Source of the DNA: Streptomyces griseoluteus
GTDB taxonomy: Bacteria > Actinomycetota > Actinomycetes > Streptomycetales > Streptomycetaceae
DNA: 64,000 nt
Assembly (NCBI RefSeq): GCF_004784465.1
Contig: NZ_SRRU01000007.1
Coordinates: 1,091-65,090 of the forward strand
Direction: 5' to 3'
Of the stretch, positions 52,301-59,971 are shown piece by piece (positions within the stretch are counted from its first letter, which is position 1; every line of letters starts with the position of its first letter). The notes beneath the pieces are model-generated. The model was not told where the DNA came from. It made no database searches and was given only the letters and a program-made list of their open reading frames with translations. The position numbers and the translations under genes are program-made.

Positions 52301-52819
52301 GTGGTGTCGGCGCGGCGGCTGCGCGAGGCCCGGCACGGGGAGACCGTACTGGTCGCCGGGGCCAAGGCGGCCACCCAGACGCCGCCGATCCGGTCCGGCC
52401 GGCGGGTCATCTTCAGCACCCTGGACGACGGCACCGGGCTGGTCGACCTCGCCTTCTTCGACGACTCGCACGACGCCTGCGCGCACACCGTCTTCCACTC
52501 CTGGCTGCTGCTGGTGCGCGGAGTGGTGCAGCGGCGCGGGCCGCGCAGCCTGAGCGTGGTCGGGTCGGCCGTCTGGAACCTCGCCGAACTCGCCGAGCTG
52601 CGGGCCGAGGGAGGTCTGGAGAAGGTGGCGGCCCGGCTGGCCGAGCCCGCGCCGGAGGCGAAGGCCGCGGAGGACGGGGTGGGGCGCCGGATTCGGATGT
52701 CCACCGGCTTCCAGATGCACCCGTGGGCCGACCTGCGCCCGGCCGGCCAGGAGGTGTCCGAGCAAGCGCCTTCCGCCATGCGGAAGTTGTGGCATCAGAG
52801 TCCGGGGAGTGCGGGATGA
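49394..52819 (+). CDS. dnaE2: Error-prone DNA polymerase III alpha subunit DnaE2
   Basis: A 1141-residue C-family polymerase for damage-induced translesion synthesis. The N-terminal PHP domain begins AFAHLRAVSGFSLRYGASHPERL, with HLR where the metal-binding HLH is usual. Palm aspartates are in LPDIDVDVESARR and LLKLDVLGVRMQSA. FFSHEQVI-like YGVVVFHEQVIDILAVMTG and YGFCKAHAVAFA follow, and an OB fold near the end (FSTLDDGTGLVDLAFFDDS). GTG start with GGGAGG six bases upstream. Two LexA boxes precede it. The stop overlaps the Y-family-like gene. Up to about 51.9 kb its codons favour G/T in third position, unlike the rest. Confidence 0.95.
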   Translation: MAFAHLRAVSGFSLRYGASHPERLALRASERGMDALALTDRDSLAGAVRFAKACAVSGVRPVFGVDLGVAVPSGGGGGGRLRAPVRGGAFVDESAPRVTFLARDGALGWAELCRMVSAAHAGGGGTPLVPWEALRGEGVVVLLGPDSDVGRALGAGRPDRAARLLGAWREVFGDALRVEVVWHGVEGTGSGSLRLAARSLGFAVEQGVRPVLSNAVRYADPGQGRVADVLDAARRLVPIDPRKGLDSGEAWLKGPAEMLRVAERVVEAAGYRRETAGRLIAETLAVAGECVVDPEDDLGIGSVRFPEGRLVGAGRRGAQRALASRAVAGMVRLGYSGRREYWERMHEELEIIGHHGFASYFLTVAQVVDDVREMGIRVAARGSGAGSLVNHLLGIAHADPVAHGLLMERFLSRERVALPDIDVDVESARRIEVYRAIIGRFGEERVATVAMPETYRVRHAIRDVGAALSMDPAEIDRIAKAFPHIRARDARVALAELPELKGLAGEQERYGVLWELVEALDALPRGVAMHPCGVLLSDSSLLRRTPVVPTSGEGLPMSQFDKEDVEDLGLLKLDVLGVRMQSAMAHAVAEVERASGERVDLDALPAGDADTYRLIRSTETLGCFQIESPGQRDLVGRLQPDCFGDLVVDISLFRPGPVAADMVRPFIEARHGRAPVRYPHPDLEPALRDTYGVVVFHEQVIDILAVMTGCGRGEADAVRRLLSDSEAQGRVRVWFAQRAEEKGYDAETIRRTWEIVEAFGSYGFCKAHAVAFAVPTYQSAWLKAHYPAAFYAGLLTHDPGMYPKRLLLADARRLGVPILPLDVNVSGVAHRIELVSGAWGVRLALADVHGISEAEAARIAEGQPYASLLDFWERGRPGRPLAQRLAQVGALDAFGANRRDLQLHLAELHRGARGGRGDQLPLGGGRRTASAGLPDLSETERLSAELGVLSMDVSHHLMDDHRGFLEELGVVSARRLREARHGETVLVAGAKAATQTPPIRSGRRVIFSTLDDGTGLVDLAFFDDSHDACAHTVFHSWLLLVRGVVQRRGPRSLSVVGSAVWNLAELAELRAEGGLEKVAARLAEPAPEAKAAEDGVGRRIRMSTGFQMHPWADLRPAGQEVSEQAPSAMRKLWHQSPGSAG

Positions 52820-53796
52820 CCATTCTCTGTGTGCGTTTCCGCCGGGCCGGCGAGGGTGACGGTGAGCTGGAGCTGTCCGAACTGCTCGGACTGCTGGAGG
52901 AGTTCACGCCCGTCGTGGAGGGGCTGCCGCCCGACGGGGCCCTGGCCGATCTGCGCGGGGCCGAGCGGTACTTCGGGCGCGGGCCGGTGGAGCTGGCCGC
53001 GCTGATCCGGGTGCGGGCCCTCGCCCGGTACGGGGTCGACTGCGTGGTGGGCGCCGGCCCCGGACCAATGCTGGCCCGGATGGCGCTGCGACAGGCCCGG
53101 CCGGGGGTGGTGTGCGCCGTTCCCGACGAGCCCGGTGCCGGGGCGGAGTTCCTCGCCGGGCTGCCCGTGGTCGCGCTGCCCGGGGTGGGGACGGCCACCG
53201 CCCGGACCCTGTGCGAGTACGGGCTGGACACCCTCGGGCGGGTCGCCGTCGCGCCGCCCGCCACGCTCCAGCGGCTCGTCGGGGCCAGGACCGCCCGTGA
53301 GCTGCGGGAGCGGGCCAACGGGGTGGACCGGGGGCGGGTCGTGCCGAACGCCGTCTCCCGGTCGGTGGCCGCCGAGCGGTCCTTCGGCAGGGACGAGCTG
53401 GACCCCGGCCGGCACCGGCGGGCGCTGCTGGCCGACGCCGAGGAACTGGGGGCCCGGCTGCGGGGGATGGAGCACGTCTGCCGCTCCCTGACGCTCACCG
53501 TGCGCTACGCCGACCGCTCCACCACGGTCCGCGGGCGCACCCTCGCCGAGCCGACCGCGCACTCGGCCGACCTGACGAGGGCGGCGTACGGCATGTACGA
53601 GGCGCTCGGGCTCCAGCGGGCGCGGGTGCGGGCGCTCGCCCTGCGCGCCGAGGGGCTGACGCCGGCCGGGGAGGCCGCGCACCAGCTCACCTTCGACCCC
53701 GTGGACGAGAAGGTCCGCCGGATCGAGGAGGTCGCCGACCTGGCGCGGGCCAAGTTCGGACCCCGCGCGGTGATGCCCGGAACGCTCGCGGCCTGA
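52816..53796 (+). CDS. ImuB/DinP2-like Y-family polymerase homologue, probably non-catalytic
   Basis: A 326-residue Y-family-type protein. The N-terminus TILCVRFRRAGEGDG lacks the DxD that binds metal. The SxDE motif reads LPPDGALADLRG, so the catalytic Glu is Gly. The helix-hairpin-helix LPVVALPGVGTATARTLCEYGLDTLG and the little-finger part (GRHRRALLADAEELGARLRG, LTLTVRYADRS) are kept. Such proteins act as beta-clamp adaptors for DnaE2 in mutasomes. ATGA overlap with dnaE2 means co-translation. No imuA' is present. Confidence 0.85.
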   Translation: MTILCVRFRRAGEGDGELELSELLGLLEEFTPVVEGLPPDGALADLRGAERYFGRGPVELAALIRVRALARYGVDCVVGAGPGPMLARMALRQARPGVVCAVPDEPGAGAEFLAGLPVVALPGVGTATARTLCEYGLDTLGRVAVAPPATLQRLVGARTARELRERANGVDRGRVVPNAVSRSVAAERSFGRDELDPGRHRRALLADAEELGARLRGMEHVCRSLTLTVRYADRSTTVRGRTLAEPTAHSADLTRAAYGMYEALGLQRARVRALALRAEGLTPAGEAAHQLTFDPVDEKVRRIEEVADLARAKFGPRAVMPGTLAA

Positions 53797-53906
53797 GTCA
53801 CCCGTGTCGCGGGAGCTTCTGGTGGGATTCGGCGGCCCTGTGCCGCCTCGTGACGGTTCCTCAGTGTGCGGGTGCTTCTGAGGGCGGATGGAACTTTTTA
53901 CCGACG

Positions 53907-53974
53907 CGTAACTTCACAGTTGCACTACTCGTCCGTAACTTGACGAGTGAACAGCATCCCGTGATCCGGATCAC
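53907..53974. promoter_or_regulatory. Regulatory cluster upstream of the lipase
   Basis: CGTAACTT is repeated (53907-53914 and 53934-53941). ACTCGTC / GACGAGT inverted arms flank the second copy. TTGACG (53940-53945) is a -35 candidate. GTGATCCGGATCAC (53961-53974) is a perfect palindrome of CRP form. Confidence 0.5.
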
Positions 53975-54022
53975 AGGGTTAGGCCGTGCACCTTCTCCCT
54001 TGAGCCGCAAGGAGATCACACG

Positions 54023-54877
54023 ATGCTGCCCTGGAAGCGAGCGCTCAGACCGCTCGCCGCGCTGGTCCTGGCCGCCGCGCTCGCCACCGTTCCCGCCGCC
54101 ACCGCCCACGCCGCTCCCAGCAGTGGCTGGAACGACTACTCCTGCAAGCCCTCAGCCGCCCACCCGCGGCCCGTCGTCCTCGTCCACGGCACCCTCGGCA
54201 ACTCCGTCACCAACTGGGTGTCGCTCGCTCCGTACCTCAAGGAGCGCGGCTACTGCGTCTTCTCCCTCGACTACGGACAGCTCCCCGGCGTCCCCGTCTT
54301 CTACGGCCTCGGCCCGATCGACAAGTCGGCCGAGCAGCTCTCCGCCTTCGTCGACAAGGTGCTCACCGCCACCGGCGCCACCAAGGCCGACCTCGTCGGC
54401 CACTCCCAGGGCGGCATGATGCCCCGGTACTACCTGAAGTTCCTCGGCGGGTCCGCCAAGGTGAACGCGCTCGTCGGGATCGCCCCCAGCAACCACGGCA
54501 CCGATCTGAGCGGCCTCACCAACCTGCTGCCGTACTTCCCCGGCGCCGAGGACCTCATCAAGTCCACCACGCCCGCACTGGCCGACCAGATCACCAACTC
54601 GGCCTTCATGACCAAGCTCAACGCGGGCGGCGACACCGTCCCCGGTGTGCACTACACCGTCATCGCCACCAAGTACGACGAGGTCGTCACCCCCTGGCGC
54701 ACCCAGTACCTCTCCGGCTCCGACGTCCGCAACGTCCTCCTCCAGGACCTCTGCCCGCTCGACCTCTCCGAACACGTCGCGATCGGCATCTTCGACCGCA
54801 TCGCCTACCACGAGGTCGCCAACGCCCTCGACCCGTCCCACGCCACGGCCACCACCTGCGCGTCCGCCTTCAGCTGA
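54023..54877 (+). CDS. Secreted lipase/esterase, alpha/beta hydrolase
   Basis: A 284-residue precursor with signal peptide to about ATAHAAP. The oxyanion loop is VVLVHGTLGN. The nucleophile is in VGHSQGGMMPRYYL. The acid is probably in TKYDEVVTPW and the histidine in PLDLSEHVAIG. Three or four cysteines may form disulphides. The fold resembles class-2 lipases. ATG with AAGGAG upstream. A strong hairpin follows. Confidence 0.9.
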   Translation: MLPWKRALRPLAALVLAAALATVPAATAHAAPSSGWNDYSCKPSAAHPRPVVLVHGTLGNSVTNWVSLAPYLKERGYCVFSLDYGQLPGVPVFYGLGPIDKSAEQLSAFVDKVLTATGATKADLVGHSQGGMMPRYYLKFLGGSAKVNALVGIAPSNHGTDLSGLTNLLPYFPGAEDLIKSTTPALADQITNSAFMTKLNAGGDTVPGVHYTVIATKYDEVVTPWRTQYLSGSDVRNVLLQDLCPLDLSEHVAIGIFDRIAYHEVANALDPSHATATTCASAFS

Positions 54878-54884
54878 GATGACC

Positions 54885-54923
54885 CGGGGCCCTGCCCGGC
54901 CTGAGCCGCCCGGCAGGGCCCCG
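54885..54923 (+). terminator. Terminator between the lipase and LPMO genes
   Basis: CGGGGCCCTGCC / GGCAGGGCCCCG, 12-bp perfect stem, bidirectional between convergent genes. Confidence 0.85.
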
Positions 54924-54938
54924 CGTTCACAGGGGTGT

Positions 54939-55961
54939 TCAGTGCGGGTTCCGGCCCGTCGCGCGCTGGCGCACCGAGAGGAACAGTGCCGCTGAACCGA
55001 GGGCCAGGGCGGCGGCGCCGCCGATGGCCGCGTACGAGGTGCCGGTGGGGGTGCCGGTCTCGGCCAGGGGGACCGAAGTGCCCTCCGGCCGCGGGGCGTT
55101 GGGGGCAGGGCTCACCGGCTTCGCCGAGGTGCTCGGGTCGTTGTCGCCGTGGCCGTGGTGCTCCACCGTGGAGCGGTCGGCGCCGGCCGCGATCTGGCGC
55201 TCCGAGGGGGCGGAGACGGTGGGCGTGGGGGTGGTCCTCGCGGACTTGGTCACCTTGGCCGTACCGGCCGGGGCGGCCGCCGCCGCGCCGCCGAAGTCGA
55301 CGTCCGAGCAGGAGTAGAACGCCTCCGGGCTGTCCGAGCGCTGTCACACCGCGTACAGCAGGTGGCGGCCCGTACGGGCGGGGAGCGTGCCGGAGAAGGT
55401 GTAGAAGCCGTCCGTGGCGACCGGGTCCGTGGACTTCGCCACCGGGTCTGCCAGGTCCAGGTCGGACCAGGCCAGAGGCTTCGCCGGGTCGTAGCCGGGC
55501 TTGGTCGCGTAGACCTCGAAGGTGCCCTTGTGCGGAGCGGTCACCCGGTACTTGAAGGTGTACGAGCCGCTGTGCACGCCGGTCGCCGGCCAGTCGACGC
55601 GGGCCAGGTCGAGGCCCTTGAACTCGTCGTTCCCCGCGCTGCACAGCTTGCCGTCGGGGATCAGATCCTGGTGGCGGCCGCCCGCGTCGCCGATCCGGAT
55701 GCCGTTCCAGTCGTACAGCGCCTGGGTGCCGCCCGCCGCCACGGCCGCCTGGCAGGCCGCCGACTTCGGGGACTCCGGGCCCTCCGCGAAGCACTGCGCG
55801 ACCCGGCTGACCGGGTCGCCCATCGAACCGTGCGCGGACGCGGGCGCGGCGGCCAGCACGGTCAGGGTCAGCGGCGCCAGGCCGAGCGCGGCCGCGGTGG
55901 CGGCGGCCCGCAGCCGGGGCACGCGCCGCCCGCGCGGGGTCGAGGGCGTGGCGAAGGGCAT
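54939..55961 (-). pseudogene. Cell-wall-anchored AA10 LPMO interrupted by in-frame TGA
   Basis: A lytic polysaccharide monooxygenase whose 341-codon frame is otherwise intact. Signal peptide ends at ASA; the mature start HGSMGDPVSR gives the copper-binding His44, with the second copper His near 144 in TAPHKGTFEVYA. Codon 206 (55344-55346) is TGA where AA10 proteins usually have Trp before QRSDSPEAFYSCSDV. The frame then continues through a Thr/Pro/Ser linker to LAETG (55053-55067), a hydrophobic helix and RQRATGRNPH, a class-E sortase signal. It could be a real nonsense mutation, a sequencing error, or readthrough (TGA is followed by C). Confidence 0.85.
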
Positions 55962-56141
55962 CGGAACTCCTCGGAACAGTGGGGCCGGCCGACTGCCGGA
56001 AGGGGGCTGGTCCCGTGGGGGGACGGTCAGAAACTAGCCCCGCACGACGGCGGATCGACCCGCTCCGGTCCCTTTGAGGCGATCTTTATGGTCCGCTTAA
56101 GGCCGTGCTCAGACTGGGCTCAGGTCGCTACCGTGCCCAGC

Positions 56142-56603
56142 ATGAACGATCACCCCGACGCCCCGGTCCGCGCCGCCACGGCCGCCGACGTGCCCGCCGT
56201 GCGCGCGGTCACCGCCGCGGCCTACCGCCCCTACATCGCGCGCATCGGTGTGGTGCCCCAGCCCATGGAGGCGGACCACATGGCCGACGTGGAAGCGGGG
56301 TGTGTCTTCGTCACAGGAGAGCCCGTCACCGGACTCGTGGTCGTCCGCGCTCGCCCCGACCACCTCTTCCTCGACAGCATCGCCGTCCACCCCGACGCCC
56401 ACGGCCGGGGCGTCGGCGGCCGGCTGCTGCGCTTCGTGGACGCCCGCGCCCGTGCGCTGGGGCTCTCCGAGATCCGGCTCTACACCAACGCCCTGATGTG
56501 GGAGAACCAGAAGATCTACCCCCGGTACGGCTACGAGTTGGTGGAACGCCGTGTCGACGGCCCCTACGACCGGCTCCACTACCGCAAGCCGCTGAACCGC
56601 TGA
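56142..56603 (+). CDS. GNAT family N-acetyltransferase
   Basis: A 153-residue acetyltransferase. The acetyl-CoA loop is VHPDAHGRGVGGRLLRFVDARARALG, preceded by FLDSIAV, and ends with NQKIYPRYGYELVERR. TACCGT seven bases before the ATG suggests a leaderless transcript. Substrate unknown. The methyltransferase gene follows 39 bp later. Confidence 0.88.
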   Translation: MNDHPDAPVRAATAADVPAVRAVTAAAYRPYIARIGVVPQPMEADHMADVEAGCVFVTGEPVTGLVVVRARPDHLFLDSIAVHPDAHGRGVGGRLLRFVDARARALGLSEIRLYTNALMWENQKIYPRYGYELVERRVDGPYDRLHYRKPLNR

Positions 56604-56642
56604 CGGAACCTGATTGTCAGTGGTGGATGGCACGCTTGCCGT

Positions 56643-57257
56643 ATGAGTGACGCGAGCGAGTGGACCGCCGGGGCGGACGTGGACTGGGACGCCGAGGCCG
56701 CCGTCTTCGACGACGAACCGGATCACGGCCTGCGCGCGCCCGAGACACGGGCCGCGTGGGCCGAAAGGCTCCGCGGGTGGCTGCCCGGACAGCCCTCGGA
56801 CGTGCTCGACCTCGGCTGCGGCACCGGAAGCCTCGCGCTGCTCGCCGCCGAACAGGGGCACCGGGTGACCGGCATCGACGCCTCCCCGGCGATGGTCGAG
56901 CGGGCCCGCGCCAAGCTCGCCGGGCAGGACGCGCGGGTCCTGTGCGGGGACGCGGCCGTACCCCCGGTGGCGGAGGAGGGCTACGACGTGATCCTCGTCC
57001 GGCATGTGCTTTGGACGCTGCCCCGCCCCGCCGAGGTGCTGCGCCACTGGCGCACCCTGCTGCGCCCCGGCGGCCGGTTCGTGCTGGTCGAGGGCGTCTG
57101 GGGGAGCCTCTCCCCGGTAGGGACGCCCGTCGACGAGGTCACCGCCCTGCTGGCGCCCCTCGCCGGGCGGATACGGGTGGAGCCGCTGTCCGGCGACCCG
57201 CTGCTGTGGGGCAGGACCGTCACCGACGAGCGGTACGCGGTGCTGGCCGAGATCTGA
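56643..57257 (+). CDS. Class I SAM-dependent methyltransferase
   Basis: A 204-residue methyltransferase. Motif I is VLDLGCGTGSLALLAAEQG, then VTGIDASPAMVERARAKL, and VILVRHVLWTLPRPAEVLRHW. The fold is UbiE/methyltransferase-11-like. No signal peptide. Substrate unknown. Confidence 0.88.
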   Translation: MSDASEWTAGADVDWDAEAAVFDDEPDHGLRAPETRAAWAERLRGWLPGQPSDVLDLGCGTGSLALLAAEQGHRVTGIDASPAMVERARAKLAGQDARVLCGDAAVPPVAEEGYDVILVRHVLWTLPRPAEVLRHWRTLLRPGGRFVLVEGVWGSLSPVGTPVDEVTALLAPLAGRIRVEPLSGDPLLWGRTVTDERYAVLAEI

Positions 57258-57260
57258 GGC

Positions 57261-57758
57261 TCAGACCAGGCCCGTCAGGCCCTCCGCGCGGGCCAGCACC
57301 TCCAGCTCGTCCAGCGCCGACCGGGCGGCGGCCGCCGCCTGCGGGTCCCGCTCGGCCAGCCCGCTCGCGGCGAACTCGTCCTCGTCCAGCCGGAGTACGT
57401 CCTTGCCGTCGCCGGAGACCCAGAGGTCCAGGTCGAGGTCCTCCACCACGAGTTCGGCGCCGGACCGGACGGCGGGCCGGGTGACGTCGCAGTACCAGCC
57501 CTTCAGGGTGCCGTCCTGCGCACGCACCTCCTTGACCGAGTACCAGCGGTCCCGCCAGTAGTGCTCGGTGAACACGTCGCCCGGCTCGAAGCGTACGAAC
57601 CCGAAGTCCCGCACACCCTCACCCGCCCAGGGGGCGCGCACCGAGACACGGGTGCCGTCGTCCGCGAGCAGCGCCGCCGGGTAACGGATCTTCGTGCGCC
57701 CCGCCTTGACGAGGACGACTTCCAACTGGTCGGCTGTGTCAGCCGAGTTCACGGACAT
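57261..57758 (-). CDS. DUF402 family protein
   Basis: A 165-residue protein of the DUF402/FomD-like barrel family, some members of which hydrolyse nucleoside (di)phosphates. RYPAALLADDGTRVSVRAPW, DVFTEHYWRDRWYSVKEV and GWYCDVTRPAV followed by LVVEDLDLDLWVSGDGKDVLRLDEDEF contain the expected acidic metal-binding residues. ATG at 57758 with GGAGGTG upstream. It overlaps the end of the next gene on the same strand by 20 bases. Confidence 0.85.
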   Translation of the reverse strand: MSVNSADTADQLEVVLVKAGRTKIRYPAALLADDGTRVSVRAPWAGEGVRDFGFVRFEPGDVFTEHYWRDRWYSVKEVRAQDGTLKGWYCDVTRPAVRSGAELVVEDLDLDLWVSGDGKDVLRLDEDEFAASGLAERDPQAAAAARSALDELEVLARAEGLTGLV

Positions 57759-58668
57759 ACCGCACCTCCGTGGCACAGAACTCGTAGCCGAGCCACTTGT
57801 TGATGGCGATCATCGGGCCGTTGCCCGCGTCGTTCCCGGTGAACGCCTCGGTGTGGCCGGCCGCGCGCGCCCGGTGCAGCGAGTGCAGCTTGGCGAGCTT
57901 GGCCAGGCCCCGGCCCCGGTGGGCGCGGGAGGTACCGGTCATCGCGGTGAAGTAGCGGGTGGCGCCGTCGGAGTAGGCCACGCTGAAGGCGACGGGGCGG
58001 CCGTCCACCACCGCGACCACCGTCAGGTCGAGGTCCAGCAGCGGGTGCTCCCAGGTCTCCGCCAGCCACGCCTCGTAGTCGGAGTAGGCGATCGTGACCT
58101 CGCCGGGCTCGTCCGCCACGGTCTCGGCGTCCAGCTCGAACAGCGGGCGGGGGTCGGCCGCGAAGTCGGCGGCCGTGCGCAGCTCCACCCCGGCCGGGGT
58201 CTCCGGGAGCGGCGGGAGGGTGCCGTGCGCCAGGTCGAGGCGGAGGAAGCGGGCCGGGCGGCCGGCCCGGTAGCCGTGCCGTTCGGCGAAGCGCACGCTG
58301 GCGGGCTCGTCCAGCACCCAGGAGTACAGCCGGGTGGCGCCCAGCGACGCGAGGTACTCCTCGGCGGTGGCGACCAGCAGATGCCCCGCGCCCCGGCCGG
58401 TGCGCTCCGGGTGGACATGGACGTTGACGTACGCCTGTCCCGGCTCCGTGCTCTCGTGCGCGAGCGCCACCTGCGCCGTGCCGATCACCTCGCCGTCCTC
58501 CTCCGCGACCAGCGAGCGGAACTTCGCGTCCGGATGGCTCCGGGTGAGGACATGGCGTACCGACTCGGGGGTGAACAGGATGTAGGGCAGCGCCAGCCGT
58601 CGGACCCGGGCGAAGCCCTCGGTGTCGGCCGGCACGTCGGGGCGCAGGTCGCGCACGAGTACGGTCAT
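57739..58668 (-). CDS. Tandem-domain GNAT acetyltransferase
   Basis: A 309-residue protein with two GNAT folds. The first has VHVHPERTGRGAGHLLVATAEEYLASLG and FAERHGYRAGRPARF. The second has AMTGTSRAHRGRGLAKLAKLHSLHRARAAG and NKWLGYEFCATEVRYVREL. Such tandem GNATs acetylate aminoglycosides or mycothiol intermediates, but the substrate here is not evident. ATG 58668; divergent from the GntR-type regulator 70 bp away. Confidence 0.88.
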   Translation of the reverse strand: MTVLVRDLRPDVPADTEGFARVRRLALPYILFTPESVRHVLTRSHPDAKFRSLVAEEDGEVIGTAQVALAHESTEPGQAYVNVHVHPERTGRGAGHLLVATAEEYLASLGATRLYSWVLDEPASVRFAERHGYRAGRPARFLRLDLAHGTLPPLPETPAGVELRTAADFAADPRPLFELDAETVADEPGEVTIAYSDYEAWLAETWEHPLLDLDLTVVAVVDGRPVAFSVAYSDGATRYFTAMTGTSRAHRGRGLAKLAKLHSLHRARAAGHTEAFTGNDAGNGPMIAINKWLGYEFCATEVRYVRELG

Positions 58669-58738
58669 GAGCAGGCACCGTACGGGCGGGACCGCCGGAG
58701 TGCCTCTCATTTTTCGCCCGGTGCGGGAGAATCGCCCT

Positions 58739-59104
58739 GTGAGCCTGAGGATCCACATCGATGACAGCGCGCCGCCGTACGAGCAGGTCCGGGCGCAGAT
58801 CTCCGAGCAGGCGCGGGCGGGCGCGCTCCCGGCCGGGTACCGGCTGCCCACCGTGCGCGGCCTGGCTGAGTCCCTCGGCCTCGCCGTGAACACCGTCGCC
58901 AAGGCGTACCGCGCGCTGGAGGCGGACGGCGTGATCGAGACCCGCGGCCGCAACGGCACCTTCATCGCCGCCCCCGCCGCCACCCGCGAGGCCAGCACCG
59001 CCGCACAGGCGTACGCGGAACGCGCCCGCCGCCTCGGCCTGGACCACGACACCGCCCTGGCCACCGTCCGCGACGCACTCCGCGCCGGCTACGGCACCGA
59101 CTGA
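58739..59104 (+). CDS. GntR family regulator, short YtrA type
   Basis: A 121-residue regulator. The winged helix is PPYEQVRAQISEQARAGALPAGYRLPTVRGLAESLGLAVNTVAKAYRALEADGVIETRGRNGTFI, followed by a short helical tail for dimerisation, without the large ligand-binding domain. GTG start with GGGAG ten bases upstream. Its divergent placement suggests it may control the tandem GNAT gene. Confidence 0.9.
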   Translation: MSLRIHIDDSAPPYEQVRAQISEQARAGALPAGYRLPTVRGLAESLGLAVNTVAKAYRALEADGVIETRGRNGTFIAAPAATREASTAAQAYAERARRLGLDHDTALATVRDALRAGYGTD

Positions 59105-59111
59105 CCGGCGC

Positions 59112-59882
59112 TCACCGCCGCGCCCAGGGCTCCGGTGTCCGCGTGACCTCCAGCCCCGCCCGGCGGGCCAGGCTGCCGAATTCGGCCGCGTCCTTGACCG
59201 CCGCGCCTCTCGGGTCGTTGTTGAAGTAGGCGTAGACGTCCTGGCCCTCCGGCCAGGTGGTGGCGATGCGGTCGACCCAGGACTGGAGTGCCTGGGTGCC
59301 GTACCGGGGCCAGGGCTTGGCGCGGCCGCGGTGGAAGCGGACGTAGCCCCAGTCGGCGGTGCGCCACAGCGGGCCGGCCGGGCGGCCCAGCTGGTCCGCC
59401 CAGCACAGGGCGGCCTTCCGCGCCTCGAGCACCTCACGGGTCTGCGGGGTCCACCAGGAGTCGTGCCGTGGTTCGACCGCCACCCGGGTCTTCGCCGGGA
59501 AGCAGGCCAGGCAGGCGTCCAGCAGCGGGGGATCCGCGCGCAGGGTCGGCGGGAGCTGGAGCAGCACCGGCCCGAGGGCCGCGCCCAGCCCCTCGGCGTG
59601 GCTCATCAGCCGGTGCACCGGCTCCTCGGGGTCCCGCAGCCGCTTGATGTGGGTCAGATAGCGGCTCGCCTTCACCGCCACCACGAAGCCCTCGGGCAGC
59701 CGGTCCCGCCACGCCTCGAAGTTCTCGCGGGACGGCAGCCGGTAGAACGCGTTGTTCAGCTCCACCGTGGCGAAGTGCTCCGCGTACTCCTCCAGCCACC
59801 GGCGCACCGGTACGCCCGCCGGGTACAGCACGCCCCGCCAGCTCTTGTACTGCCACCCCGACGTACCGACGAACAGGGTCAT
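59112..59882 (-). CDS. DUF72 family protein
   Basis: A 256-residue TIM-barrel-like protein of DUF72 (YecE). FVGTSGWQYKSWRGVLYP, VELNNAFYRLPSRENFEAWRDRLPEGFVVAVKASRYLTHIKRL and VYAYFNNDPRGAAVKDA are family signatures. Function in the cell is unknown. Confidence 0.9.
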   Translation of the reverse strand: MTLFVGTSGWQYKSWRGVLYPAGVPVRRWLEEYAEHFATVELNNAFYRLPSRENFEAWRDRLPEGFVVAVKASRYLTHIKRLRDPEEPVHRLMSHAEGLGAALGPVLLQLPPTLRADPPLLDACLACFPAKTRVAVEPRHDSWWTPQTREVLEARKAALCWADQLGRPAGPLWRTADWGYVRFHRGRAKPWPRYGTQALQSWVDRIATTWPEGQDVYAYFNNDPRGAAVKDAAEFGSLARRAGLEVTRTPEPWARR

Positions 59883-59971
59883 GGGTCCATCAAAACATCC
59901 GCGCGCGGGCCGGGCGGGCGGACGGACCGCGCCCACCGGAACGGCCCACTCCGGGATGCGGGCCCGCGCGG

